Under the pieces are notes generated by a model. The model made no database searches. It saw only the letters and a program-made list of their open reading frames with translations, and was not told where the DNA came from. Of a stretch of DNA of 64,000 nt, positions 16,793 to 24,967 are shown piece after piece. This DNA comes from Streptomyces sp. LUP30. Lineage in GTDB: Bacteria; Actinomycetota; Actinomycetes; Streptomycetales; Streptomycetaceae. Both the position numbers and the translations under genes were made by a program. Position 1 is the first letter of the stretch. Every line of letters begins with the position of its first letter. Location of the stretch: positions 48,810-112,809 of the forward strand of contig NZ_MJAJ01000009.1 of assembly GCF_001746365.1 (NCBI RefSeq), written 5' to 3'.

Positions 16793-16858
16793 CGGTCCGG
16801 AAGAACATCCCCAGCGGCTGCCAGAGCCTTCCGAGGACGCTTCTGGAAACGCTGTTGA

Positions 16859-16870
16859 TGAAACGATTCA
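16859..16870. promoter_or_regulatory. LacI-type operator 1 (over the rhaI transcription start)
   Basis: TGAAACGATTCA, 10 of 12 positions symmetric around a central CG, the typical LacI-family form. It begins seven bases downstream of the rhaI -10 element, so it covers the expected start of transcription. Probable target of the LacI protein encoded at 23755-24795. Confidence 0.65.
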
Positions 16871-16877
16871 GAACGGG

Positions 16878-16906
16878 AAGCTATGAGCCCGCAGGAGGAC
16901 TGTCAA
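16878..16906 (-). promoter_or_regulatory. rhaI operon promoter
   Basis: On the minus strand: consensus -35 TTGACA (16901-16906), 17-bp spacer, -10 TAGCTT (16878-16883). Drives rhaI, the bifunctional aldolase and rhaB, and possibly lutABC. Confidence 0.65.
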
Positions 16907-16955
16907 GCCCCCGGGCCTGGTCTGTTGTCCGTGACCACTGTGTGACCTTCGGCTA

Positions 16956-16970
16956 TCGAAAACTTTTCGA
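16956..16970. promoter_or_regulatory. LacI-type operator 2
   Basis: TCGAAAA-C-TTTTCGA, a perfect 7-bp inverted repeat with a one-base centre, in the middle of the divergent rha control region and ten bases upstream of the -35 of the transporter promoter. It differs in core from operators 1 and 3, so it may bind a second regulator or serve as an auxiliary site. Confidence 0.6.
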
Positions 16971-16980
16971 GACGTACCCA

Positions 16981-17010
16981 TTGACGTGACATGGCCGTCA
17001 TGCCTAACGT
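16981..17010 (+). promoter_or_regulatory. Rhamnose transporter operon promoter
   Basis: -35 TTGACG (16981-16986), 18-bp spacer, -10 TAACGT (17005-17010). Expected start near 17017; the ABC ATPase begins at 17093. Confidence 0.6.
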
Positions 17011-17024
17011 CCCGGCCATCCAGT

Positions 17025-17036
17025 TGAAACCTTTCA
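17025..17036. promoter_or_regulatory. LacI-type operator 3 (downstream of the transporter promoter)
   Basis: TGAAA-CC-TTTCA, perfect 5-bp arms, sharing the TGAAAC...TTCA pattern with operator 1. It sits about 15 bases after the -10, in roadblock position for the plus-strand operon. Confidence 0.6.
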
Positions 17037-17092
17037 CGACGCCGTGACGGCCCTTGGGGCATCGATTCGCGGACGTCGTCGAGGAGCCACCC

Positions 17093-18610
17093 ATGACCCA
17101 CCCGTCCGACACGGGACCCGCCCCGGTGCTGGCGCTGAAGGACGTAGCCAAGTCCTTCGGCGCCGTACGCGCCCTGCGGGGCGTCTCCCTGGAGCTGTTC
17201 CCGGGCGAGGTCCATGCCCTCGCCGGGGAGAACGGCGCGGGCAAGTCGACCCTGATCAAGACCCTCGCGGGGGTGCACCGACCGGATGCCGGCCGGGTGC
17301 TGCTCGACGGCGAGCCCGTCGTGTTCCACGGTCCCGGCGACGCCCGTGACGCCGGTATCGCGGTGATCTACCAGGAGCCCACGCTCTTCCCCGATCTGTC
17401 GATCGCCGAGAACATCTTCATGGGCCGCCAGCCCCGGCGTGCCTTCGGCCGCATCGACCACAAGGCCACCCGTGCGGCCACCGCCGCCCTGATGAAGCGC
17501 CTCGGCGTCGAACTCGACCCCGACCGCCCGGCGAGCGGCCTGTCCATCGCCGACCAGCAGATCGTCGAGATCGCCAAGGCGCTCTCCTTCGACGCCCGCG
17601 TCCTGATCATGGACGAGCCGACCGCGGCCCTCACCGGCAGCGAGGTCGCCCGCCTCTTCGGCGTGGTGCGCACCCTGCGCGAGCAGGGCGCGGCGGTCCT
17701 GTTCATCTCGCACCGGCTGGAGGAGATCTTCCAGATCTGCCGGCGGGTGACCACCCTGCGCGACGGCGCGTGGATCGCCACCGAGCAGGTCGCGGGCATG
17801 ACCGAGGACGACCTGGTCCGCCGGATGGTCGGCCGCGACCTCGACGAGCTCTACCCCAAGCAGGACGTCACGCCGGGCGAGGTCGCCCTCAGCGTCCGAC
17901 GGCTCACCCGCGAGGGCGTCTTCACGGACGTCTCCTTCGAGGTCCGCCGCGGTGAGATCGTCGGCCTCGCCGGACTCGTCGGCGCCGGCCGCACCGAGGT
18001 CGCCCGCGCGGTCTTCGGCATCGACCGCTGGGACGCCGGCGAGGTCGTCGTGGACGGCCGCCCGCTCACCAACGGCGCGCCCTCGACGGCGATGACCGCG
18101 GGCCTCGCCCTGGTCCCCGAGGACCGGCGCGCCCAGGGCCTGGTGATGGACATGTCCATCGAGCGCAACATCGGCCTCACCGGCCTGCGCACCACCGTGA
18201 GGGCGGGCCTGATGGACCGCGGCGCCGAGCGCAGCCGCTCCCTCGACTGGGCGGTCAGGCTCCAGGTGAAGTACGCCAGGATCGCCGACACCGTCAACAC
18301 GCTCTCCGGCGGCAACCAGCAGAAGGTCGTCCTCGCCAAGTGGCTGGCCACCGGCCCCAAGGTGCTGATCGTCGACGAGCCGACCCGCGGCATCGACGTC
18401 GGCACCAAGGCCGAGGTGCACCGGCTGCTCTCCGAGCTGGCCGCCGACGGGGTCGCCGTCCTGATGATCTCCTCCGACCTGCCCGAGATCCTCGGCATGG
18501 CCGACCGCGTGCTGGTGATGCACGAGGGCCGGCTCACCGCCGAGATCGCCCGCACCGAAGCCACCGAGGAAACCGTGATGGCCGCAGCCACCGGGAGGGC
18601 CGTCGCATGA
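17093..18610 (+). CDS. Rhamnose-type sugar ABC transporter, ATP-binding protein
   Basis: 505 residues, tandem ABC cassettes as in the RbsA/MglA class (CUT2). Domain 1 has Walker [17 protein letters not shown] in the signature region and Walker [12 protein letters not shown]. Domain 2 has a degenerate Walker A (GLVGAGRTE) but intact [10 protein letters not shown] and [12 protein letters not shown], which is normal for this class. ATG 17093 follows GAGGAG. First gene of a five-gene transport/mutarotase run; equivalent to RhaT of rhizobial rhamnose systems. Rhamnose specificity is inferred from the neighbours, not from the ATPase itself. Confidence 0.92.
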   Translation: MTHPSDTGPAPVLALKDVAKSFGAVRALRGVSLELFPGEVHALAGENGAGKSTLIKTLAGVHRPDAGRVLLDGEPVVFHGPGDARDAGIAVIYQEPTLFPDLSIAENIFMGRQPRRAFGRIDHKATRAATAALMKRLGVELDPDRPASGLSIADQQIVEIAKALSFDARVLIMDEPTAALTGSEVARLFGVVRTLREQGAAVLFISHRLEEIFQICRRVTTLRDGAWIATEQVAGMTEDDLVRRMVGRDLDELYPKQDVTPGEVALSVRRLTREGVFTDVSFEVRRGEIVGLAGLVGAGRTEVARAVFGIDRWDAGEVVVDGRPLTNGAPSTAMTAGLALVPEDRRAQGLVMDMSIERNIGLTGLRTTVRAGLMDRGAERSRSLDWAVRLQVKYARIADTVNTLSGGNQQKVVLAKWLATGPKVLIVDEPTRGIDVGTKAEVHRLLSELAADGVAVLMISSDLPEILGMADRVLVMHEGRLTAEIARTEATEETVMAAATGRAVA

Positions 18611-19707
18611 CGGTGACCACTCCTGATCAGGCCCCCGTCGCCGAGGCGCCCCGGTCCGGCGGCACCCGGCTCGTGGACCGCGTGTTCAAGATGCGCGAAC
18701 TCGCCATCCTGGTCGTCTTCCTGGTGATGATCGCCGTCACCCAGGCCGGCAACAGCGAGTTCCTGTCCGAGCAGGGCATCAAGGACCTCCTGCTCAACGC
18801 GACCATCCTGGTGCTGGTCGCCACCGGCCAGTCCCTGGTCGTCATCACCCGCAACGTCGACCTGTCGGTCGGTTCCACCCTCGGCATCAGCGCCTTCGCC
18901 GCCGGCACGTATCTGCACGGCGGCGGCAACCCGGTGATCGCGATCGTGCTGGCCGTCCTGCTGGGCATCGGCTTCGGGCTCCTCAACGGTCTGCTGGTCA
19001 GCCTCGGCCAGGTGCCCGCCCTCGTCGTCACCCTCGGCACGCTGTACATCATCCGCGGCATCGACTCCATCTGGGTCGGCTCCCGGCAGATCACCGCGGC
19101 CGACCTGCCGAACCCTTTCGTGGACTTCGGCTCCGGCGGCCTCTCGGCCGTGCCCTGGCTCGCGCTGATCGCACTCGTCGTCCTCGTGGCCACCGCCTAC
19201 TACCTCAAGCACTTCGGCAGCGGGCGCGAGCTGTACGCGCTCGGCTCCAACCCCGAGGCCGCACGACTGGCCGGCATCCCGGTCCGCAAGCGGATCCTCG
19301 CCGCCTACACCTTCTGCGGCGGCCTCGCGGGCCTCGCCGGAGCCATGTACCTGGCCCGGTTCGGCAACGTCGACTCCAGCACGGGCAACGGCTACGAACT
19401 GACCGTCGTCAGCGCGGTCGTGGTCGGCGGCGTGGTGTTCACCGGCGGGTCCGGCAGCGTCTACGGCGCCGCACTCGGCGCGCTGCTGCTCACCTCCATC
19501 AACAGCGTCCTGCCCGCCCTCGGCGTCAGCTCGGTCTGGGTGCTCGCCATCAACGGCGTACTGCTCCTGCTGGCCATCGCGATCGACCGGGTCGTCGCCG
19601 TACGGGTGGCGTCCGCTCTGAAGAAGAAGTCGGCCGCGGCCAGGGCCGCCGCCGTGAAGACCGCCGTGAAGACCCCCGTCAAGAAGGGAGACGCTCACGA
19701 TGCCTGA
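18607..19707 (+). CDS. Rhamnose-type sugar ABC transporter permease 1
   Basis: 366 residues with about ten hydrophobic segments (for example [57 protein letters not shown]). The CUT2 permease signature [11 protein letters not shown] and the coupling region [19 protein letters not shown] are present. The C-terminus is a Lys/Ala-rich tail ([19 protein letters not shown]) typical of Streptomyces. ATG 18607 overlaps the ATPase stop (ATGA), so the pair is coupled. Forms the membrane channel with the next gene. Confidence 0.9.
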   Translation: MTVTTPDQAPVAEAPRSGGTRLVDRVFKMRELAILVVFLVMIAVTQAGNSEFLSEQGIKDLLLNATILVLVATGQSLVVITRNVDLSVGSTLGISAFAAGTYLHGGGNPVIAIVLAVLLGIGFGLLNGLLVSLGQVPALVVTLGTLYIIRGIDSIWVGSRQITAADLPNPFVDFGSGGLSAVPWLALIALVVLVATAYYLKHFGSGRELYALGSNPEAARLAGIPVRKRILAAYTFCGGLAGLAGAMYLARFGNVDSSTGNGYELTVVSAVVVGGVVFTGGSGSVYGAALGALLLTSINSVLPALGVSSVWVLAINGVLLLLAIAIDRVVAVRVASALKKKSAAARAAAVKTAVKTPVKKGDAHDA

Positions 19708-20707
19708 GTCGCTCACCCGTGCGAGCCGCTGGTCCGCCCTCAGGTGGGACGGGGTCGTCGGCGCCCTCCTGATCGTCCTGCTGCTGTTCTCCTTCACCTT
19801 CGTGGACGGCTTCGGCAACGCGCTGAACCTGTCCTTCCTGATCGGCAACACCCTGCCGATCGCCCTGGTCGCGCTGCCGATGACCCTCCTGGTCGTCGCC
19901 GGCGAGATCGACCTGTCGGTCGCCTCCACGGCCGGACTGTCCGGCGCGGTGATGGGCGCCCTGTGGAACCAGGGCATGACGATCGAGGCGATCATCCCGG
20001 TCTGCCTGCTGCTCGGAGTGGTCTGCGGCCTCGTCAACGGCCTGCTGGTGACCCGGCTCGGGCTGCCCTCCCTCGCCGTCACCATCGGCACGCTGGCCGC
20101 CTACCGGGGCATCGCACAGATCGTCCTCGGCTCCGACGCGGTCACCGACTTCCCCACCCAGTACCTGGACTTCGCGGCCGGCCGGCTCGGGGACACCTTC
20201 CTCCCGCAGGCCTTCCTGCCCTTCGTCGTCCTGCTCGCGATCGCCGTGGTGGTCCTGCACGCCACCCCCTTCGGACGCTCGCTGTTCGCGATCGGCGCCA
20301 GCGAGGAGGCCGCCCGGTTCGCCGGCGTCCGGGTCAAGCGGCACAAACTGATCCTCTTCACGGTGACGGGCCTCATGGCCTCCCTCACCGGGATCTTCTG
20401 GGCGCTGCACTACGCCAGCGCCCGCTACGACAACGCCACCGGCCTCGAACTCTCCGTCATCGCGGCCGTGCTCCTCGGCGGCATCGACTTCGACGGAGGC
20501 AAGGGCACGCTCGGCGGCGCGATCGCGGGAGTCTTCCTGCTCGGCGCGGCGCAGAACGTGATGAGTCTCCAGGACGTCTCCGCCCAGTCGCAGATCGTCG
20601 TCACCGGCGTCCTGCTCGTCGTCTCCGTGCTCGGCCCCCGGGTCGCACGGCAGATCTCCGTCGCGCGGGCGGGCCGCCAGGCAGCCGCCTCGACACCGAC
20701 GTCGTAA
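19700..20707 (+). CDS. Rhamnose-type sugar ABC transporter permease 2
   Basis: 335 residues, second CUT2 permease: GEIDLSVASTAGLSGAVMG matches the (E/N)xDLSVGS signature, FAIGASEEAARFAGVRVKRHK is the ATPase-coupling loop, and about nine hydrophobic spans are visible. The start at 19700 lies inside the preceding gene (8-bp overlap). Two permeases, one double ATPase and one binding protein match the RhaPQTS rhamnose transporter layout. Confidence 0.9.
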   Translation: MPESLTRASRWSALRWDGVVGALLIVLLLFSFTFVDGFGNALNLSFLIGNTLPIALVALPMTLLVVAGEIDLSVASTAGLSGAVMGALWNQGMTIEAIIPVCLLLGVVCGLVNGLLVTRLGLPSLAVTIGTLAAYRGIAQIVLGSDAVTDFPTQYLDFAAGRLGDTFLPQAFLPFVVLLAIAVVVLHATPFGRSLFAIGASEEAARFAGVRVKRHKLILFTVTGLMASLTGIFWALHYASARYDNATGLELSVIAAVLLGGIDFDGGKGTLGGAIAGVFLLGAAQNVMSLQDVSAQSQIVVTGVLLVVSVLGPRVARQISVARAGRQAAASTPTS

Positions 20708-20743
20708 CCCGCTCCGCCACCCTCGTAAAGGACCCACACCACC

Positions 20744-21826
20744 ATGCGCAAGTCATCGCTCCGCCGTGCCTGCGCGGCCCTCGCCGCCGTCTCCTCGCTC
20801 GCCCTCGCCGCCACCGCCTGCGGCGGCACCACCAAGGAGGACGTGAAGAACGAGAGCACCGGCGCGGCCGCCGCGGCCGGCAAGGCCGACCCGAACGCGG
20901 CCACCAAGAAGGGCCTGACCGTCGGCTTCCTGCCCAAGCAGGTCAACAACCCCTACTTCACCTCCGCCGACAAGGGCGGCGAGGGGGCCCTGAAGGAGCT
21001 GGGCTCCAGCTACAAGGAGGTCGGCCCGTCGAGTGCCACGGACACCTCCGGGCAGGTGTCGTACGTCAACACGCTCACCCAGCAGCAGGTCGACGGGATC
21101 GCCGTGTCCGCGCAGGACCCGGGCGCCCTGTGCACCGCGCTCAAGCAGGCGATGAGCAACAAGATCAAGGTCGTCACCTACGACTCGGACACCAACCCCG
21201 GCTGCCGCAACGCCTTCGTCTCGCAGGCCTCCGCCGAGGACCTCGGCCGCACCGAGGTGCAGCTGCTCGCCGAGCAGATCGGCTACAAGGGCGAGATCGC
21301 GATCCTGTCGGCCGCGCAGACCGCGACGAACCAGAACGTCTGGATCGACTTCATGAAGAAGGAGCTGGCGGACCCGAAGTACAAGGACGTCAAGCTCGTC
21401 AAGGTCGCCTACGGCAACGACGACGCCCAGCAGTCCTTCCAGCAGACCCAGGGCCTGCTCCAGCAGTACCCGAACCTGAAGGGGATCATCTCCCCGACCA
21501 CCGTCGGCATCAAGGCGGCCGCCCAGTACCTGTCGGGCTCCAAGTACAAGGGCAAGGTCAAGCTGACCGGCCTGGGCACCCCGAACGACATGCGCACCTA
21601 CGTCAAGAACGGCACAGTCGAGGCCTTCGAGCTGTGGGACCCCTCGAAGCTCGGCGCGCTCGCCGCGCAGACCGCGGTGGCGCTGGTCTCGGGCCAGATC
21701 ACCGGCGCGCAGGGCGAGACGTTCAAGGCCGGCGGCACCACGTACACCATCGGCAAGGACGGCGTGATCAGCCTCGGCAAGCCGACCGTGTTCGACGCCA
21801 AGAACATCGACCAGTTCAACTTCTAG
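20744..21826 (+). CDS. Rhamnose-type ABC transporter substrate-binding lipoprotein
   Basis: 360 residues. Lipoprotein signal peptide with a lipobox ending LALAATAC (lipidated Cys at about residue 26), then a periplasmic-binding-protein type I fold as for ribose/rhamnose binders: GLTVGFLPKQVNNPYFTSADKG, DGIAVSAQDPGALCTALKQ, SPTTVGIKAAAQYL, AFELWDPSKLGALAAQTAV. Anchored outside the membrane, delivers sugar to the permeases. 36 bp after permease 2. Rhamnose is inferred from operon context. Confidence 0.9.
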   Translation: MRKSSLRRACAALAAVSSLALAATACGGTTKEDVKNESTGAAAAAGKADPNAATKKGLTVGFLPKQVNNPYFTSADKGGEGALKELGSSYKEVGPSSATDTSGQVSYVNTLTQQQVDGIAVSAQDPGALCTALKQAMSNKIKVVTYDSDTNPGCRNAFVSQASAEDLGRTEVQLLAEQIGYKGEIAILSAAQTATNQNVWIDFMKKELADPKYKDVKLVKVAYGNDDAQQSFQQTQGLLQQYPNLKGIISPTTVGIKAAAQYLSGSKYKGKVKLTGLGTPNDMRTYVKNGTVEAFELWDPSKLGALAAQTAVALVSGQITGAQGETFKAGGTTYTIGKDGVISLGKPTVFDAKNIDQFNF

Positions 21827-21866
21827 TCACCCCTCGACCCGACCCCCCACCGAGGAGCGGTACTTC

Positions 21867-22187
21867 ATGCAGCGCGTCTGTTTCCTGCTCAAGGTCCGTC
21901 AGGACATGCTCGCCGAGTACCGCGAACGCCATGCCGCCGTGTGGCCGGAGATGCTCGAAGCTCTCTCGGCCACCGGCTGGCACAACTACTCGCTCTTCCT
22001 GAGGGACGACGGTCTGCTCGTCGGATACCTGGAGACCGAGGACTTCGCGGCCGCCCGGGCCGCGATGGAGGCCACCGACGTCAACACCCGCTGGCAGGCG
22101 GAGATGGGCCCGTTCTTCGAGTCGCTCGACGGCGACCGGCCCGACGAGGCCATGAGGCCGCTCACCGAGGTCTTCCACCTCGCCTGA
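21867..22187 (+). CDS. rhaM: L-rhamnose mutarotase
   Basis: 106 residues covering the whole RhaM/RhaU domain: RVCFLLKVRQDMLAEYRERHAAVWPEML, GWHNYSLFLRDDGLLVGYLE, EATDVNTRWQAEMGPFF. Interconverts alpha- and beta-L-rhamnopyranose; the family catalytic His lies in the YRERHAAVWPE segment. ATG 21867 follows a GAGGAG-type site. This is the most rhamnose-specific marker of the plus-strand operon, and supports the substrate assigned to the transporter. Confidence 0.93.
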   Translation: MQRVCFLLKVRQDMLAEYRERHAAVWPEMLEALSATGWHNYSLFLRDDGLLVGYLETEDFAAARAAMEATDVNTRWQAEMGPFFESLDGDRPDEAMRPLTEVFHLA

Positions 22188-22238
22188 CATCCGCACCCCT
22201 TGATTTCCCGCTCTCGCACGACAATGGAGTCCCCCGAG

Positions 22239-23663
22239 ATGAGACGACGCACCCTGCTGGCCGGCGCCCTCCTCAGCGCCGCGGCCACCTCCCTGCCGAC
22301 CGCCGGCACCGCACGGGCCGCCGACCCCGGACCGTCGGTGACGAAGAAGGGCACCACGCAACTCGACGCGCAGGCCGTGTTCTTCGTGTCCTACGACGGA
22401 CTCGTCAACAACAACTCGTTCCAGAAGAACGGGCTGTTGACCTACAAGGGCTACCAGTACGCCACCTGGTACACCGCCACCAGGAACGCGGTCGTCGCCC
22501 GCCGTGTCCTCGGCGGCACCACCTGGTCGACGGTCACCCTCGCGCACCAGCTCAAGACCAGCGACTCGCACAACGTCATCTCCATGGGCGTCTCCAAGGG
22601 CGACGGCCGCCTCCACCTGAACATGGACTCCCACAGCGACGGCTTCTTCTACGTGAAGTCGGTCGCCGGACTTCTCGACAACCCGTCGACCACCGCCTGG
22701 ACGTCCTCCGTCTTCGGCGCCGTCCAGACCACCCTCGACGGCCTGGCGCTCACCGGCCAGTTCACCTACCCGCAGTTCGTCGCAACCCCCGAGGGCAGGC
22801 TGCAGCTCAGCTACCGGGCCGGCATCTCCGGCAACGGCCGCAACGCCCTCGCCGAGTACGACGGTTCGACCTGGACGAACCTCGGCGAATGGTCCAGCTC
22901 GACGGGGACGTACACCAGCGAGCACGGCTCCTCCACCGCCCGGAACATGTACCTGCACGGCATCGACTACGACGTCGCCGGCAGACTGCACTCCCTCTTC
23001 ACCTGGCGCGAGCAGAACGGGGCGGTGATGTGCTCCAGCGGCGGCATCACCAACCACGACACCGGTTACGTGTACTCCGACGACCGCGGCCGGACCTGGC
23101 GCAACGACGCGGGCGCCGTCGTCGGCGTCACGGGCGGCTCCGACAAGGTGGCCGTCACCGACGGCGGGCTCGTCGTGGACGCGCTCAACCCGGACCACTC
23201 CCTGATGAACCAGGAGAGCCAGGCCACCGACTCCGCGGGCCGGCCGCACGCGATCATCAGCTACGTCCCGGGCCGCTTCGGCCAGTGCACCACGAACTAC
23301 GTCGCCGACCGCACCGCCAACGGCCGCGCCTTCCACCTGCGCAAGAACGCCTCCGGCGGCTGGCAGAAGACGGAGATCCCGGTCGTCCTCGGCTCCAGCC
23401 AGCGCACGAAGCTGGTCCTGGACAAGTACGACAACGCCTACGCGATCTTCCCCTTCGGCCGGATCGCCGGCGCTTCCAAGGCCTCCGGGCACACCGACTG
23501 GAGGGTGCTCTTCGACGGCAGCGGACTCAACGCGTTCGGCGAGGTCGTCATCGACGAGCTACGGGTCAGGGCCGACAACGTGCTGTCGTTCATGTACCAG
23601 GAGAAGTCGAGCGGTACGACCCCCTCGGCGCTCCACGTCATCGACTTCGCGCTGCCCGCATGA
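22239..23663 (+). CDS. Secreted (Tat) BNR-repeat beta-propeller protein, possible rhamnosyl-glucuronate lyase or rhamnosidase
   Basis: 474 residues. A twin-arginine signal (MRRRTLLAGALLSAAATSL, cleavage near ARA) is followed by a BNR_4-type propeller: repeated W/Y-rich blades, an Asp-box SDDRGRTWR near two-thirds, conserved His/Asp/Arg segments (QLKTSDSHNVISMGV, HLNMDSHSDGF). ATG 22239 has GGAG nine bases upstream. Known enzymes with related seven-bladed folds (gum-arabic L-Rha-alpha-1,4-GlcA lyases and hydrolases) free terminal rhamnose. Its place between mutarotase and repressor suggests it releases rhamnose outside the cell. Catalytic activity is inferred only. Confidence 0.75.
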   Translation: MRRRTLLAGALLSAAATSLPTAGTARAADPGPSVTKKGTTQLDAQAVFFVSYDGLVNNNSFQKNGLLTYKGYQYATWYTATRNAVVARRVLGGTTWSTVTLAHQLKTSDSHNVISMGVSKGDGRLHLNMDSHSDGFFYVKSVAGLLDNPSTTAWTSSVFGAVQTTLDGLALTGQFTYPQFVATPEGRLQLSYRAGISGNGRNALAEYDGSTWTNLGEWSSSTGTYTSEHGSSTARNMYLHGIDYDVAGRLHSLFTWREQNGAVMCSSGGITNHDTGYVYSDDRGRTWRNDAGAVVGVTGGSDKVAVTDGGLVVDALNPDHSLMNQESQATDSAGRPHAIISYVPGRFGQCTTNYVADRTANGRAFHLRKNASGGWQKTEIPVVLGSSQRTKLVLDKYDNAYAIFPFGRIAGASKASGHTDWRVLFDGSGLNAFGEVVIDELRVRADNVLSFMYQEKSSGTTPSALHVIDFALPA

Positions 23664-23754
23664 CCGGAGCACCGACTCGGACGGGAGCCCGACGGCATGG
23701 CGGTAATGTGAAGGCCGTCCCGCCGTGCCCCATTCACCTGGAGGTTCCCGCCTG

Positions 23755-24795
23755 ATGGCCCAGTCGGTGGGTATCAAGGACGTCGCCCGTGCCGCCGGAG
23801 TCTCCGTCGGCACGGTGTCCAACGTCATCAACCGCCCGGACACGGTCGCCACGGAGACCCGCGCCCGGGTGCTCTCGGCGATAGACCGACTCGGGTACGT
23901 CCGCAGCGAGTCCGCCCGGCAGTTGCGCGCGGGACGCAGCCGGATCATGGGGCTGCTCGTCCTCGACATGGGCAACCCCTTCTTCGTCGACGTCGCCCGC
24001 GGCGCCGAGCGGGCCGCCCGGGACGCCGGTCTCGGCGTGATGGTCTGCAACAGCGCCGAGAGCGCGGGGGAGGAGGCCGAGTACCTGTCGCTCTTCGCCG
24101 AGCAGCGGGTGCGCGGTGTGCTGCTCACCCCGGCCGACGCCACCGGCCGCAACATCGAGTCCTTCCGCCGGCACGGCATTCCCTTCGTGCTCGTGGACCG
24201 GGTCTCGGAAGGCACGGCCGAGTGCTCGGTGTCGGTGGACGACGTGGCGGGCGGCGCGCTCGCCGTCCGGCATCTGATCGACGCCGGACATCGCTCCATC
24301 GCCTACGTCAGCGGCCCGCCCGGCTTCACCCAGGTCCGCGACCGCCGCACCGGCGCGCTGAACGCGCTGGCGGAGGCCGGTCTCGGCCCCGACAGTCTGC
24401 GCGAGTTGCCCACCGAGCGGCTCGACGTCGCCGCCGGACGCGACGCGGGCGCCCGGCTGCTCGGCCTCGCCGACCGCCCGACCGCCGTGTTCTGCGCCAA
24501 CGACCTGCTCGCCCTCGGCGTCCTGCAGGCCATGTACGCGGCCGGCGTCGGAGTCCCCGACGACCTCGCCATCGTGGGCTACGACGACATCGAGTTCGCG
24601 GCCGCCGCGGCCGTCCCGCTCACCTCGGTGCGCCAGCCCGCCGTGACCATGGGCGCCCTGGCCGCCGAGATGCTGCTGGAGGAGACCGAGGAAGGCGGCT
24701 CGGGCGAGGGGGGCGGGAAGCGGGCTCACGAACACCGCCGGGTGGTGCTCCAGCCGGAGCTGGTGGTGCGCAGGTCCAGCCTGTCCGCACGGTGA
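23755..24795 (+). CDS. LacI-family repressor of the rhamnose locus
   Basis: 346 residues. N-terminal LacI HTH (GIKDVARAAGVSVGTVSNVINRP) and hinge, then a periplasmic-binding-like sensor domain (GLLVLDMGNPFFVDVARGAE; VRGVLLTPADA; SIAYVSGP; AVFCANDLLALGVLQAM; IVGYDDIEFA; PLTSVRQP). ATG 23755 follows GGAGG. Last gene of the plus-strand rha set, 91 bp after the propeller gene. LacI proteins bind TGAAACG-type palindromes, and two such sites lie in the divergent rha control region; rhamnose or a phosphorylated derivative is the likely inducer. Confidence 0.9.
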   Translation: MAQSVGIKDVARAAGVSVGTVSNVINRPDTVATETRARVLSAIDRLGYVRSESARQLRAGRSRIMGLLVLDMGNPFFVDVARGAERAARDAGLGVMVCNSAESAGEEAEYLSLFAEQRVRGVLLTPADATGRNIESFRRHGIPFVLVDRVSEGTAECSVSVDDVAGGALAVRHLIDAGHRSIAYVSGPPGFTQVRDRRTGALNALAEAGLGPDSLRELPTERLDVAAGRDAGARLLGLADRPTAVFCANDLLALGVLQAMYAAGVGVPDDLAIVGYDDIEFAAAAAVPLTSVRQPAVTMGALAAEMLLEETEEGGSGEGGGKRAHEHRRVVLQPELVVRRSSLSAR

Positions 24796-24813
24796 GCGAA
24801 TGACGGGCCGGCG

Positions 24814-24927
24814 TGCTGAACGCCCGTTCAGCAGCTTACTGAGCCGCCGTTCAGCACCGGGCCGAGCGTCGGTTCCGCGCCGTTCATGATCCCCCGGGCT
24901 GGGACGCCGCCCGGACATGTGCTGAAC
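24814..24927. repeat. Four copies of TGCTGAAC in alternating orientation
   Basis: TGCTGAAC at 24814-24821 and 24920-24927; its reverse complement GTTCAGCA at 24826-24833 and 24849-24856. The first two form a perfect hairpin (8-bp stem, or 9 bp with a 2-base turn) 18 bases after the lacI stop and may serve as its terminator. The others extend to 40 bases before the next gene, which suggests a regulatory role as well. Confidence 0.5.
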
Positions 24928-24967
24928 TGGGCCGCGGTCCGCACACCGATCGTCCCGGGAGCCTTCG

